This document shows, piece by piece, positions 1 through 9,839 of a DNA stretch of 64,000 bases (positions are counted from its first letter, which is position 1; every line of letters starts with the position of its first letter). A program made the position numbers and the translations under genes. The DNA is from Amorphophallus konjac (taxonomy: Eukaryota > Streptophyta > Magnoliopsida > Alismatales > Araceae). Below the pieces are notes generated by a model. It saw nothing but the letters and a program-made list of their open reading frames with translations, was not told where the DNA came from and ran no database searches. Where the stretch lies: positions 224,177,643-224,241,642 of the forward strand of contig CM040128.1 in the NCBI GenBank assembly GCA_022559845.1, in the 5' to 3' direction.

Positions 1-1
1 A

Positions 2-829
2 AAGGTACATCTCAATGAACATATTACCATTCGATGCTGGAATATATTGGCTGGTACCAGTTTATCCTCGGCCTACAGCTATATTGCACTGAATGCAGTA
101 ATTTTAATGCTCTGGGAATTATGGAAGACTAGATGCATAGCAAGATTTGACTATATCAGGCCAAACATTAGTGGCATAAAGAAGAGAGTTTGTGAAGCTA
201 TCAACATCTCCCTGGACAAAATCCACTTCCCTGGATTCCACTCCAATATGCAAAAACATAACCTAACTTTGTTTCACTTTTATCTGAGGATAGTTCAAAA
301 CCTGCCAATCCTTGTGCAATGCAAATTATCTCCCTCCAATTTTACTCTTCATGTCGATGGGGCCTCCAAAGGAAATCCTAGAATGAGTGGTGGAGGAGGA
401 TGTATCCGTGACCCAGCGGGCAACCTGATAGTAGGTTTTGCTTTTCTTTATGGCTTTGGATGCATCATTCTAGCCAAGGCAAGGGCTTTACATGATGGTC
501 TAGCTCTAGTTTTACACAGTGACATTCAGGTGGGTACTATCTACTGCGACTGTGCTTTGCTTGTTAATGCTATTCAAAAAGGAGTGGCCCCAAATTGGAC
601 CATCCTCCCTTGGTGGAAGGCAATTCTTGATCAAGTAACCATATGTGGTTGCTCCGTTCAGCACATCTTCAGGGAGGGTAATCAAGTTGCTGACGCACTA
701 GCTTCCTTTGCTTGTAACACTCACAGCAACAACATATACACTCGAACTAGTGGGCTCCCTCGGCTGGCTTGGGGTGCTCTCCGAGTGGATAAAATAGGTC
801 TTCCTGCTATTCGAACCTGTAACAGATGA
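2..829 (+). pseudogene. LINE ORF2 C-terminus, RNase H domain (partial, altered active site)
   Basis: The reading frame is open from the window edge to a stop at 827-829, so the true start lies upstream. The product is the plant LINE-type RNase H (RVT_3 family), which removes RNA from the RNA:DNA hybrid during retrotransposition. Visible landmarks are VDGASKGNP with the first catalytic Asp (about 353-380), GGGGCIRDPAGNL, a CDCALLVNAI block with an Asp, and EGNQVADALASFA with the last Asp near 690. The usual catalytic Glu in the A-E-x-x-A-L block is Lys here (AKARAL, codon AAG at 476-478), a G-to-A change that should abolish activity. The last 25 or so codons contain a stretch repeated in inverted form in the 3' UTR. 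Confidence 0.8.
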
Positions 830-857
830 CCTTTGGGTTTGTAGATCTGGCAGGGTT

Positions 858-1590
858 CGAGTATATACCAGCACAATGTACAGACTTCACTAGTTCGAGT
901 GTATACCAGCACAATGTACAGACTTCACTAGTTCGAGTGTATACCAGCACAATGTACAGACTTCACAATGTACAGACTTCACAAACTCTGCACCGTCTTC
1001 AGCAGCGAACGGACTTCACAATGTACAGACTTCATAATGTACAGACTTCAGCAGCGAAAGGGAGTGCAGTGTGTAGACTTTAGACTTTGTATGCACCACA
1101 ATGTACAGACTTCACAAACTCTGCACCATCTTCAGTAGCGAACGGACTTCACATTGTACAGACTTTACAATGTACAGACTTCACATTGGTCTTTAGCAGC
1201 GAAAGGGAGTGTTATATAGACTTCCACAATGTATAGACCTCACAAAGCTCAGACCAATGCACCGACTTCAGCAGTGAAAGGCGTGCAGTGCATGGACTTC
1301 ACAAAGCTTAGACTTTGAATGTAGTTCACAATGTACAGACTTCACAAACTCTGCACCGTCTTCAGCAGCGAACAGACTTCACAATGTACAGACCTCATAA
1401 TGTACCAACTCAGTAGCGAAAGGGAGTGCTGTATAGACTTCCACAATGAATAGACCTCACAAAGCTCAGACCAATGCACCGACTTCAGCAGCGAAAGGCG
1501 TGCAGTGCATGGACTTCACAAAGCTTAGACTTTAAATGTAGTTCACAATGTACAGACTTCACAAAGCTCTAGTCTTTAGAGGACTTCACA
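858..1590 (+). repeat. Tandem/higher-order repeat built on TGTACAGACTT in the LINE 3' region
   Basis: The first part is a 38-bp unit present three times (about 865-958). Then comes a larger unit of roughly 215-235 bp that starts with ACAATGTACAGACTTCAC near 964, 1097, 1331 and 1548. Inner blocks include CAGCAGCGAAAGGGAGTG and CAAAGCTCAGACCAATGCACC. The core TGTACAGACTT (and TGTATAGACTT) is the reverse complement of the motif that fills the U3 of Sireviruses A, B and D in this window. Confidence 0.85.
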
Positions 1591-1811
1591 GCTTTCTTTC
1601 CATTTTATACCTCCTTGTATTTTTAGAGGCTTGGCCTCTTATGAATTTGTTCATATTTGTAAAATCAATAAAATAAAGCATCAAGTGGTGATTTGGTGGA
1701 GTGAGAACATTCCCTTCCTCTGGAATGGGGGTGCACTCTCCCTTCTTCCTGCTTGATGACTTGGCTAAAAAAAAAAACAAGAATCAAACCACAAGACACG
1801 GGGATTTTTAA

Positions 1812-2190
1812 GGTGGTTCGGGACCACGACGGGCTCCCTACGTCCACCCCTCACCAAACCGGTGAGGCTTCACTACACGCTACAAAATGTAGCAACACGG
1901 GGACGAATCCCAACAACACACACGCTGCTTTCGCAGCAAACCACACACGAGGCCTTGCCTCAAACTGCTGCCACAGCAGCACACACACACACAAACACAG
2001 TTGGGGAACACACCCCGAACAAAATACCTCACACGGAGACACAGCTCCGTCCACACACACGTAGGGCAATGCCTACACAACCACACGGGAGAAAACTCCC
2101 AACCACACATGTGGATATACTCCGCTCAAATCGTCACACATATGACAACACACACACTCGGAGAACCCTTTCTCCGAACACCCACACCAA
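1812..2190 (-). other. Train of short hairpins in the LTR leader (Sirevirus C)
   Basis: Consecutive inverted repeats, read on the plus strand: CCTCACC/GGTGAGG (1849-1867), GCTACA/TGTAGC (1879-1893), GCTGC/GCAGC (1924-1937), GAGGC/GCCTC (1949-1961), CTGCTG/CAGCAG (1965-1979), GGGG/CCCC (2003-2016), ACGGAG/CTCCGT (2033-2050), GTAGG/CCTAC (2061-2076), GGGAG/CTCCC (2087-2100), GTGGA/TCCGC with one wobble (2111-2125), GTCA/TGAC (2133-2146) and TCGGAGAA/TTCTCCGA (2158-2177). Loops are 3-6 nt, and the spacers are almost pure A/C. It lies between the predicted TATA box and gag, so in the RNA leader. Function unknown. Confidence 0.75.
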
Positions 2191-2246
2191 GTGTTCTCTC
2201 AAATGTTTATGAAGCAATGACAATTATATGCTATGACCCTTCAAAC

Positions 2247-2256
2247 AAATTATATA
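2247..2256 (-). promoter_or_regulatory. TATA box of Sirevirus C LTR
   Basis: The minus strand reads CTATATAATTT. The same sequence is in the other LTR at 57688-57697. It sits just upstream, in element orientation, of the hairpin train, so transcription would begin near 2215-2225 and run toward lower coordinates. Confidence 0.55.
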
Positions 2257-3104
2257 GATGGAAACTGGAAAGTTGCATCAAGTAAAAGGCTCCCCCTTCT
2301 TCAGCAAAATCTGATTCTCCTTGCTCATTCACGGATGATCATAATCTAGACATCATCTTCTTCCTCTCCTCAAGGCACTCCTCTTTTCATTCTTCCATTT
2401 TCTTCTTCACCTGAAAGAATAGATAAATGGAATAATAAGCCCAAACTTTAAGCTAATCTCTAATCAAGAATGTGAAAATGAATGGTTTAGAGATCCCCCT
2501 CTTCTTCACCTATACAAAAGAATATATGAGCATTAGAAATGTTGTATCACAAAAATTGCAGCTCATATATATATGCAAGAGAGAGTGAACAAAGAACATG
2601 TAAATGATTATTACACATCTTAGATACCCATTCAAAACCTTAAGCAATCTCAAACAAGAGATACAGAAGTGAAAGATCAAGATAACTCCCTCATGAAATA
2701 CTTCTGTAGGATGAAGAAAGAACTTGAAGCAAGTGTGAAGTAATGCAGCACGAACAGAGGTTGGATCTTGATTTCAGATGCAGCTTTCAGTTGTACATGA
2801 TCTTGGGACTTGATTCAAGCTTCTTCCTTTCAATTTCAGTTTCAGAGCAAGGTGGAAGAGGGCTTGAGAGCTACAACTCCGAACCTGCACATACCAATTA
2901 GAATGTCTCAACTTCCCTTTAGATCTCACCTCTCTTCTTATTTATTTAATGCCACTAGGGTTTATTTAATTGATTAGGACAGTCAAAGACAGCTTGGGAA
3001 CCAGATCTACATTTTGTGGAGTGTTTTGTGGAAGTTGGACTCAGATTGGAAGACTTTAGGAGCAAGAAAACGGTGGTCAAAAGTGGCAGCTGGAGGTCGG
3101 AACT

Positions 3105-3376
3105 GAAGGGGTCGACCCCAGGGTCGACCCTCGTCTTTCCAAAACCCAAACAGAACCAATCTTTGGTTCTGGGTTACAGGGGTCGACCCTTGGGGTCGAC
3201 CATTCCATGGGTCGACCCCAGGGTCGACCCTCGTGATACCAGAACCCAAACAGAACCAAATTTTTGGTTATTGGTTACAAGGGTCGACCCCAGGGGTCGA
3301 CCCTTTCAGGCATGGTTCATAAAAATGGTTCTGTTTTGAACAGACCTGAGAGGGTCGACCCCATGGGTCGACCCCT
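3105..3376 (-). repeat. Cluster of GGGTCGACCC palindromes
   Basis: Ten GTCGAC cores flanked by G/C runs (GGGTCGACCCC, GGGGTCGACCC) occur in four groups near 3108-3132, 3180-3230, 3282-3305 and 3352-3372. They are separated by a repeated spacer containing AGAACCCAAACAGAACCAA. The homologous block at 58549-58775 has seven. The position is in U3, upstream of the TATA box in element orientation. Confidence 0.85.
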
Positions 3377-4183
3377 TCTTGTTTGGGCTTGAAAAATAAC
3401 TAAAACCACCATCAAATCAATGGGAAACAATTGATTAAATATTACCATAATCCCATGAAGATCAACCATGATTTTTCATCCTGAAAAACATGATAAGGCA
3501 AGAGGTTAGTTGAAAATCAAGATCTTTACATCAAGCATTAACACTATGAGCATGTTCACAATAAAATACATCATTGAACATATTCCAAGAGTGAAAAAGG
3601 AACGAGATATCCATTTAACTCCTTATAGCAACACTTACTTCATTGTTTTACCTGAGTTCACATTTCTTGTTGATTGGTTGGTTCAATCATTCATACACAG
3701 AGTCATGAAATTCCAAATATCATTCACCATTGCATGATAGTATAAATTTGGAATTCAAAGTGTAAGGAGCCAAGCCACATAAAGTAATATTGAGTCACAT
3801 TCAATTTGATCATCATCCAAACTCTCATCAATCCACACATCATTACCTTGGGGGCTAGCAATTGTATTTGCATCTCAATCAATCATTTAGCATTACCATG
3901 CATGACATGAGGCTCAATATGACATTTATCCAAACATGTTTTTCACAATGCAATGTGCTAGTATCAAAGCACATATGAGCCTTATAGAGTCACAAATGCA
4001 TCGACATGATATCCCAATAAAAGTAGTTTGTGAGCATTTCCACAACCATTTAGTTTGTGATCATTTCCATAGCCATTTCCACAACCATTTCAAACTTCAT
4101 ACACAGGAAGACATGAATAACCATTCACGCACAAGGCCAAGCAACAAAGGCATTTTGAAATCATCAAAATCACATTCATAACA

Positions 4184-4199
4184 ATCTCCCCCATTTTGA
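4184..4199 (-). other. Polypurine tract of Sirevirus C
   Basis: The minus strand reads CATCAAAATGGGGGAGAT directly before the 3' LTR start. This is the standard plus-strand primer site. Further tracts of the same kind (CTCCCCCT on the plus strand) lie at about 4231, 4577, 5516, 5551 and 6265. Confidence 0.8.
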
Positions 4200-7100
4200 T
4201 GATGACAAAATATTATGCTATAATGCTCTCTCCCCCTTTGACATAATCAGAAATGGGGAGCAGGACGGGGAATCCAGAATGGCAAGAACCTATGGACACT
4301 GGGATTATGAAGAGAACCAATATGCACAATATGCATGAACTAATTGTAAAACTGTTTGATACCAATTGTTGAAATTGGAAATGCAAATGTGGACAATATG
4401 GTCATGTAGAATGCAAGATGACAAAATGATATGCAAATACTCACGAGTTGCAGCAATTGGAAATGGTGTATGGCATGACAATAATGAGCAAGCAAACAAG
4501 CACTCAAACACCCATAGAAAGGTATTGACTCATGCAAGTCCTGATGAGTTAAGCAGATAAGATTGCATGCAAAGCTCCCCCTTAGACAATGACACATTAG
4601 ATGATTGGCTTTGATTTTCAAATTTTCAAATTTTTAGTTTTCTTGTGAAATGCATGAAACATGATGTATGAAAATGATGAGACATGAAATGCATACAATG
4701 TAATCAAGCAGATATCTATAGATACATGCAACATAACTCCTTCACAAGAAGTGATACCAATTGATTTACAGTGAGGGGATAGGTGTTGGAAAAGTGCAAG
4801 TGAGTAATTAAGTTCAGAATACTCATGATTACACCTAGAGGATTGTGCATATAAATAGGAGAAGACGTACAGCAGGTCAAGTAATTAATCAAATTTTCAA
4901 AATACATATCAAATCAAATTACCATGTGCAAGTGAGTAACATGAGAATGAAGTTTAGCCATATGGATAACCAGATTTTCAATTAAACACAATAGTAATGG
5001 CACAGACTGCATTTCAATCTAGAGAACAGCGTATTGGAGGCTTCGCTCTTCCTCATCAAATTATCATCAGTAATTTTCACACTAACAATCTGAATTTTTC
5101 TAAGAAGGATCAGGTTCAAATAATTCCTTTTTACGCGAGGAGACACATGGAGCTCATGCCAGAATCCCCGGTTACTCATAATACTAAACATTGTCACCTC
5201 ATTTGAACAGAGATACTTTAGTCAACACTTTTCAGAAATGAACCATATCACGTCTCAGGTGACATGTGCCCAGTTTACTCAGTGAGACTTAGCATTACTC
5301 TGCCTTTCATTTCAACCTTTTTTTTATGTGGAGGCATGCAGCTTTTTCCTCAACTGTCTCTTATCATTCATGCAGCAAGTTGGATTACTTTAGAGGATCA
5401 AAATGAAATTCCTATATCCTTATGAATAACACTCAATTTCACATTAAAGTGCATGAAGTGTACGAATTTGATTTAACATATATGGAGAAAATTTAACTTA
5501 GAACAAGATAGTGTAGCTCCCCCTATGTAAATGCAATAAGCATGAAATGCTCCCCCTGACAGTTTGATATGAAGCACACTTGTTAAGACTCAGATGCAAT
5601 ATTATTTAACAATGGAGTGTTTGGTTTTAGAAGATTCAAAGGAAGGGGTTGAATAGCATATAATAACATGCAAGCATACAATGGAGATATGCATATGCAA
5701 TGCAAAATGAAAAGATATGCAATTTCAGTTCTTGAATTGTTGGCCCCAAAGATATGAGACCAATTGTTGGAAGTATTCATTTTGGCATTTATGCAACATG
5801 AAATGTTCAAAATGATGCATTTCAAATTATGCACTATATGTATGCTGAAAATGTCAACTATGCAACAAGACACACGATGAGCTTCATCTTCCAAAAGCAC
5901 TATGTGAATGATATGCAGAGAGTGATATGCAAATATGTAATGTAATGCAAGATTTCAGATTTCACATGACACTCTATATGCACCTAATGCAACTGATGCA
6001 TGACATGCATTACCAATTGTTAAAATGTGAGGACACAATTTTATTTTGAAAAGAGAATTCAGAAAATTCATGCAAAGCATCAAAATCATCACATGTGAAC
6101 TTTTCCTGAAAACAGTTGTGCTTTTATCCAAAAGATGAGTGGCACATTGGTAAAGACCATGGAACATTGATCAAATTCAGTCTTCAGAATGTTCAGCCAC
6201 AGAACAACATCATCATGCTGAGAGAATGGAAAACATCAATCTTAAAATATTCAGCTTGCAAGACTCCCCCATAATCAATGCATGATTTCAGACAATTTAT
6301 TTAAGTTTGATGCCATATGCATAGATGATTCATGGTACCGGGCGGAGACACATTCTCACGTATGGTGATAGCTTTCAGACAGGCTTGACATGCCCTTCCA
6401 CATGTCACCATTTTATATACCATGTAATCATTGAAATAATGATCAGAAATAGATGTATTCTCATTTGACATTGGGGGTTTAGCAAAAAACACTCAATGGC
6501 TACACTCTCATATATACTACTCAGATGTTTCAATACCATTCAGCCAAGCATTCATCATCCACATTTTCAAAAGCAACCAAAGGGTAATCAAAACTTCAAA
6601 ATCACTGTCTGTCAAGATATGGCATTAACATCAAGACCAAAGAGCTTCAAACAAACACTTTATTTTCTCACCTTTGTCTTGAGTTACCTTTATTAACATT
6701 CTCAAACTCTTCACTTTATTTCGCTTGTTGTCATCTTCATCAACAAGCTCTTTTCTTTCTCTCCAAGAACCCCATGTCAAAACCCTTTCAAAACTCCTCT
6801 AGGATAAGAAGAGAAACTCTAAGGGTAATGGGGTAAAAGTTCAACCCAATCGGTCCTCAAGATGGGCATTTCGACACCAACATGATTTCAAGGGTTGATG
6901 GTCATAATCAAACCTGCACTGTAAAGAGCTCAGTTCATGTCAATATTAAGCCAATGCATATTGAAGAAACTATCTTCAGGGCTTTTCATCACATATGACT
7001 CTCTCTCTCAACCTGCAATATCAGAAACTCAATTTCATATCAATCTTAGTTCAATACAAGTTATTCACTCAAGCTGACATGAGTTCAAAGTTCAGTTCAG

Positions 7101-7356
7101 AAATTTCAAGTGTAGCTAAATAGTGTAAAGAGTCAAGTCTAAGCACATGAAGAATCCAGGTCTGTCCATGTGTAGTACATATCAATGCACATGAAGGACC
7201 AAGTCTAAGCACAAGTGTAGACAAGGTTGATGCACATAAAACACACAAGACAGCCTCTTCAAACCTCCATATTAGAGACTTAAATTCCAGCAACATGAAC
7301 TTCGAATTCACACAATCGATGTGCACAAACATGAACAACCAACTTACAAATCAATG
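4200..7356 (-). other. Non-coding interior of Sirevirus C
   Basis: No recognisable protein domain on either strand. Open frames are short and AT-rich. The stretch holds repeated CT-rich (minus-strand AG-rich) tracts and four copies of a primer-site-like string, ACCAATTG(T/A)T(G/T) (about 4357, 4752, 5756 and 6011). On the minus strand these read AACAATTGGT, the sequence usually found at an LTR/primer-site junction. The region occupies the place where pol would be in a complete element. Confidence 0.6.
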
Positions 7357-7760
7357 TCAATTCAAGGACAAGCCCATGTTAACCAAAGCATCACACCAGA
7401 GCTGGCCAAGTCGACTTAAAGCCTTCCTCTTGACCTCAAGGCAATCCTGCAACAAAGTTCTCATTTGGTTATTTTGGGTATCCAAATCTTCTTGGGTCCG
7501 GATGGTTAGTTGCACCTCTAGAGGGTGCCTTCCACAGTTTTTGGACATGCATATCATCAAAATATATTAAGGAGCAAACATGCATGGTATGCCCAAACTC
7601 ATCATAATAATGACAACAACCAATAGACTTCACAGAATTCTCATAAACATGATAATCAAATTTCTATGATTTAGCATGAATGTTATCATTATAAGCATGG
7701 AAATTTCTCTTCTTCACAACAGGATGAGCATGAAATTTCTGTGGGTTTGTAGAGATGTTA

Positions 7761-8945
7761 TCATTTTTCAAAGTAAAGTAATTGTTCATCCTGTGACCAA
7801 AACCTTCCACTATGAAAACAGTTCAATGGAGCAAATCTTTCAAATGGTCTTCTTGCATGAACATAAGAGTTATCAAAAGTTCTTTTTGTGTTCAAAAACT
7901 TTCTTGGCTTTGTGAGGCCATTCATTTTCTTGCATGCTTCTAGATCTTCAGATTTCATCAAAAAGTAATCATGCATCATATGACCAAGTTCACCACAATA
8001 AAAACATGATATTTTCTTTGTGGATGCATGTGTGTGTGCAACATGATTTTTCATGGCATTCATTATGACACCAACAATATTTTTAGTCTTTTGATGCAAA
8101 TTTTGTTTCTTTTTCAGACTTTCATTTGATCTCTTCGTTGTTTGAGGAGCAGATTGATTTGGAGGCCCATTTGATGTGTTGGCTACATTTGAACTATGGA
8201 CAAAGGATGTATAGACTTTGTTTTCAAAATTCTTTTTGTTCACAGGATTATAGCCCAGCCCCTCTCTTTGGAAATTCACCTTAGTCCCCAATATCTTGTT
8301 CAGATTTTCTTCCCCATTCACAAACTTACACAAAGAAGTATTTAGATCAAGAATTTCCTTTTCAAGTGATGAAATATGCAATTCATAGGAAATGATCTCA
8401 TTATCACAAGAAATGACTTTTTCATTCAATTGGACATTGATGGCTTTGTAGCTCTCCATCATTTGTTCTAGCACATGTATCTTTTCACAATCATCAACAA
8501 CTAAACTTTTCTCTTTTTCAAAAGAAAGTAATTTTTTAGACATGGTTGTGTTTAGATGATTCAGTTTTTCATTTTCAGATTTTAACAAAATATTTTCTTT
8601 TTCAAGAAACTTCATGCTGCCTTCAACCAGAGATGTTTGAATCAATATAGCACTGTTTTCCTTTTTAAGTTCTTCATTTTCATTTACAAGTTTATCATTC
8701 ATAATCAATTCATTGCAAATATCTTGATCAATTGAGTTTGATTCCATTTTGTATCTTAGATCTTTTTCAGTTTTCTCCAATTGATCGATTTTGTTCTTGA
8801 GGATAACATTTTTATTTCTCAGACAAGCAATGGTTTCTTTGTAACATTCAACATCATGCTCTAAAATTTTATTTAAGTTATCAAGCTCAGAACATTTATC
8901 ACAAGATCCATTTTCATGGAGCATGTTTTCAGATTTCTTTTTCAA
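7761..8945 (-). pseudogene. gag: Sirevirus C Gag, coiled-coil and nucleocapsid part
   Basis: 394 codons. Residues about 1-215 are heptad-rich, Lys/Glu/Leu/Asn-rich coiled coil, as in the long Gag of Sireviruses. Then comes the block KVNFQREGLGYNP, which has a counterpart (VNFNKEGLGYDP) in Sirevirus A at about 36650. Near residue 313 there is a zinc knuckle, CFYCGELGHMMHDY, in which the last Cys of C-x2-C-x4-H-x4-C is Tyr, so it is broken. The frame stops at 7761. A second decayed knuckle (CHYYDEFGHTMHVC) is readable on the same strand past that stop (about 7550-7620), so the original Gag was longer. Gag coats the genomic RNA and forms the virus-like particle. Confidence 0.8.
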
Positions 8946-9475
8946 TTTTCTATTTTCGGACTTGATTTTCTTATATTATTTTCCAACTCATCATAAGCAT
9001 CAACAAGATCATCAAGAGTAAATTCTTCAGAATCTGAATTTACCTCTTCTGCATTTTTGTCACTTTGTTGATCAGCATCATCAGCCATGAGACATTTTTG
9101 CCTTTCCTTCTCTTGAGCTTTGATCAACCGGTCCATAAGCTCCTTTGCCGTCCTACAAGAAGACATAAATGGATACTTGTTAGTACTTACAGAAACTTTC
9201 AATAGACTCAAAGCAGTAACATTATCATGATGCATCATTTTTTTCGGATTAGACCACTTGGTCTCATCTAGAGGTAATATGTGTGGACCATGATACATCA
9301 ATTTCCAAAGACTAGGATTAATAGAATTGATCACCATACACAGTTTGCCTAGCCATGAATTAAAATCCGAACCAGTGAAGATTGGCAAACAATTCATTGA
9401 GACATGTTCAACAGAAAAATTCATGATTGTAGAATGCACTGGGATCACTCTGTAAATTGTAAGATCTAGGGACAA
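8942..9475 (-). pseudogene. gag: Sirevirus C Gag, N-terminal part
   Basis: 177 codons beginning close to the primer site. Readable motifs are FTGSDFNSWLGKLCMVINS and LWKLMYHGPH, typical of the copia Gag N-terminus (binding to a target RNA/particle assembly). An acidic tail follows (NSDSEEFTLDDLVDAYDEL) and is the usual lead-in to the coiled coil. This reading frame overlaps the next by 4 nt but is shifted relative to it: the coiled coil continues in the other frame from about 8965, so one small indel separates the two halves. The first Met is uncertain. Confidence 0.75.
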
Positions 9476-9485
9476 CAGGGCCTCG

Positions 9486-9496
9486 CTCTGATACCA
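9486..9496 (-). other. Primer-binding site of Sirevirus C
   Basis: The minus strand reads TGGTATCAGAG, complementary to the 3' end of initiator tRNA-Met. It begins five bases inside the LTR end at 9502. The same sequence is used by Sirevirus A at 35041. Confidence 0.85.
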
Positions 9497-9501
9497 ATTA
9501 T

Positions 9502-9839
9502 TGGGTCCCGTAGTGTAGGAACACGGATCTAGAGGGGGGTGAATAGATCCTTTTACTAAAAACTATGTCCACTTTAAAAACACAACTAGCACACAGCGGA
9601 ATATACAAGATTGAGTAATTTAATCTAAACAGGTTTAAACTAGATTCACTCAATCTCACCGAGCTCACACGATTGCACAAATAGATAGGATAGAGAACAC
9701 ACAATCACAAGAATCAAACCACAAGACACGGGGATTTTTATGGTGGTTCGAACCACGACGGGCTCCCTGCGTCCACCCCTCACCAAACCGGTGAGGCTTC
9801 ACTACACGCTACAAAATGTAGCAACACGGAGACGAACCC
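9502..9839 (-). repeat. 5' LTR of Sirevirus C, segment next to the primer site
   Basis: This is the U5 end of the LTR. It contains the AGGGGGGTGAATAGATC block shared by Sirevirus LTR ends here, the GGTGGTTC block and the first two hairpins of the train (9778-9796 and the GCTACA/TGTAGC pair). It is cut at 9839 by the Tat element, with AACCC (9835-9839) as duplicated target, and resumes at 57347. Confidence 0.9.

Larger units (their letters stand above)
1..1777 (+). mobile_element. 3' part of an L1-like LINE retrotransposon
   Basis: The segment holds the C-terminal RNase H region of a LINE ORF2, a repeat-filled 3' untranslated region, a possible polyadenylation signal (AATAAAATAAAG near 1665) and an A11 run at 1767-1777. 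Directly after the A-run the sequence becomes Sirevirus C LTR (compare ACAAGAATCAAACC at 1778 and 9708). This is what target-primed insertion of a LINE into that LTR would leave. The first 206 bp of the LTR (present at 9502-9707) are then expected upstream of this window, beyond the LINE 5' end. The insertion direction is inference because the 5' junction is not visible. Confidence 0.75.
1778..4183 (-). repeat. 3' LTR of Sirevirus C (5' portion of the + strand copy lost to the LINE)
   Basis: Nearly identical, with small indels, to 9708-9839 joined to 57347-59583. It ends at CATAACA immediately before the polypurine tract. Two differences from the other copy stand out: more GTCGAC palindromes (10 against 7), and one hairpin arm changed from GCGGA to GTGGA (2111-2115). 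Confidence 0.9.

Noticed and set aside
1753..2285. Overlapping Thr/His-rich frames around the C hairpin train
   Set aside because: Open in many frames only because of the A/C-rich spacers; LTR leader sequence, repeated at 57195-57726.
3510..4181. Small AT-rich frames duplicated at 58910-59560
   Set aside because: Part of the Sirevirus C LTR U3; duplication is due to the LTR pair.
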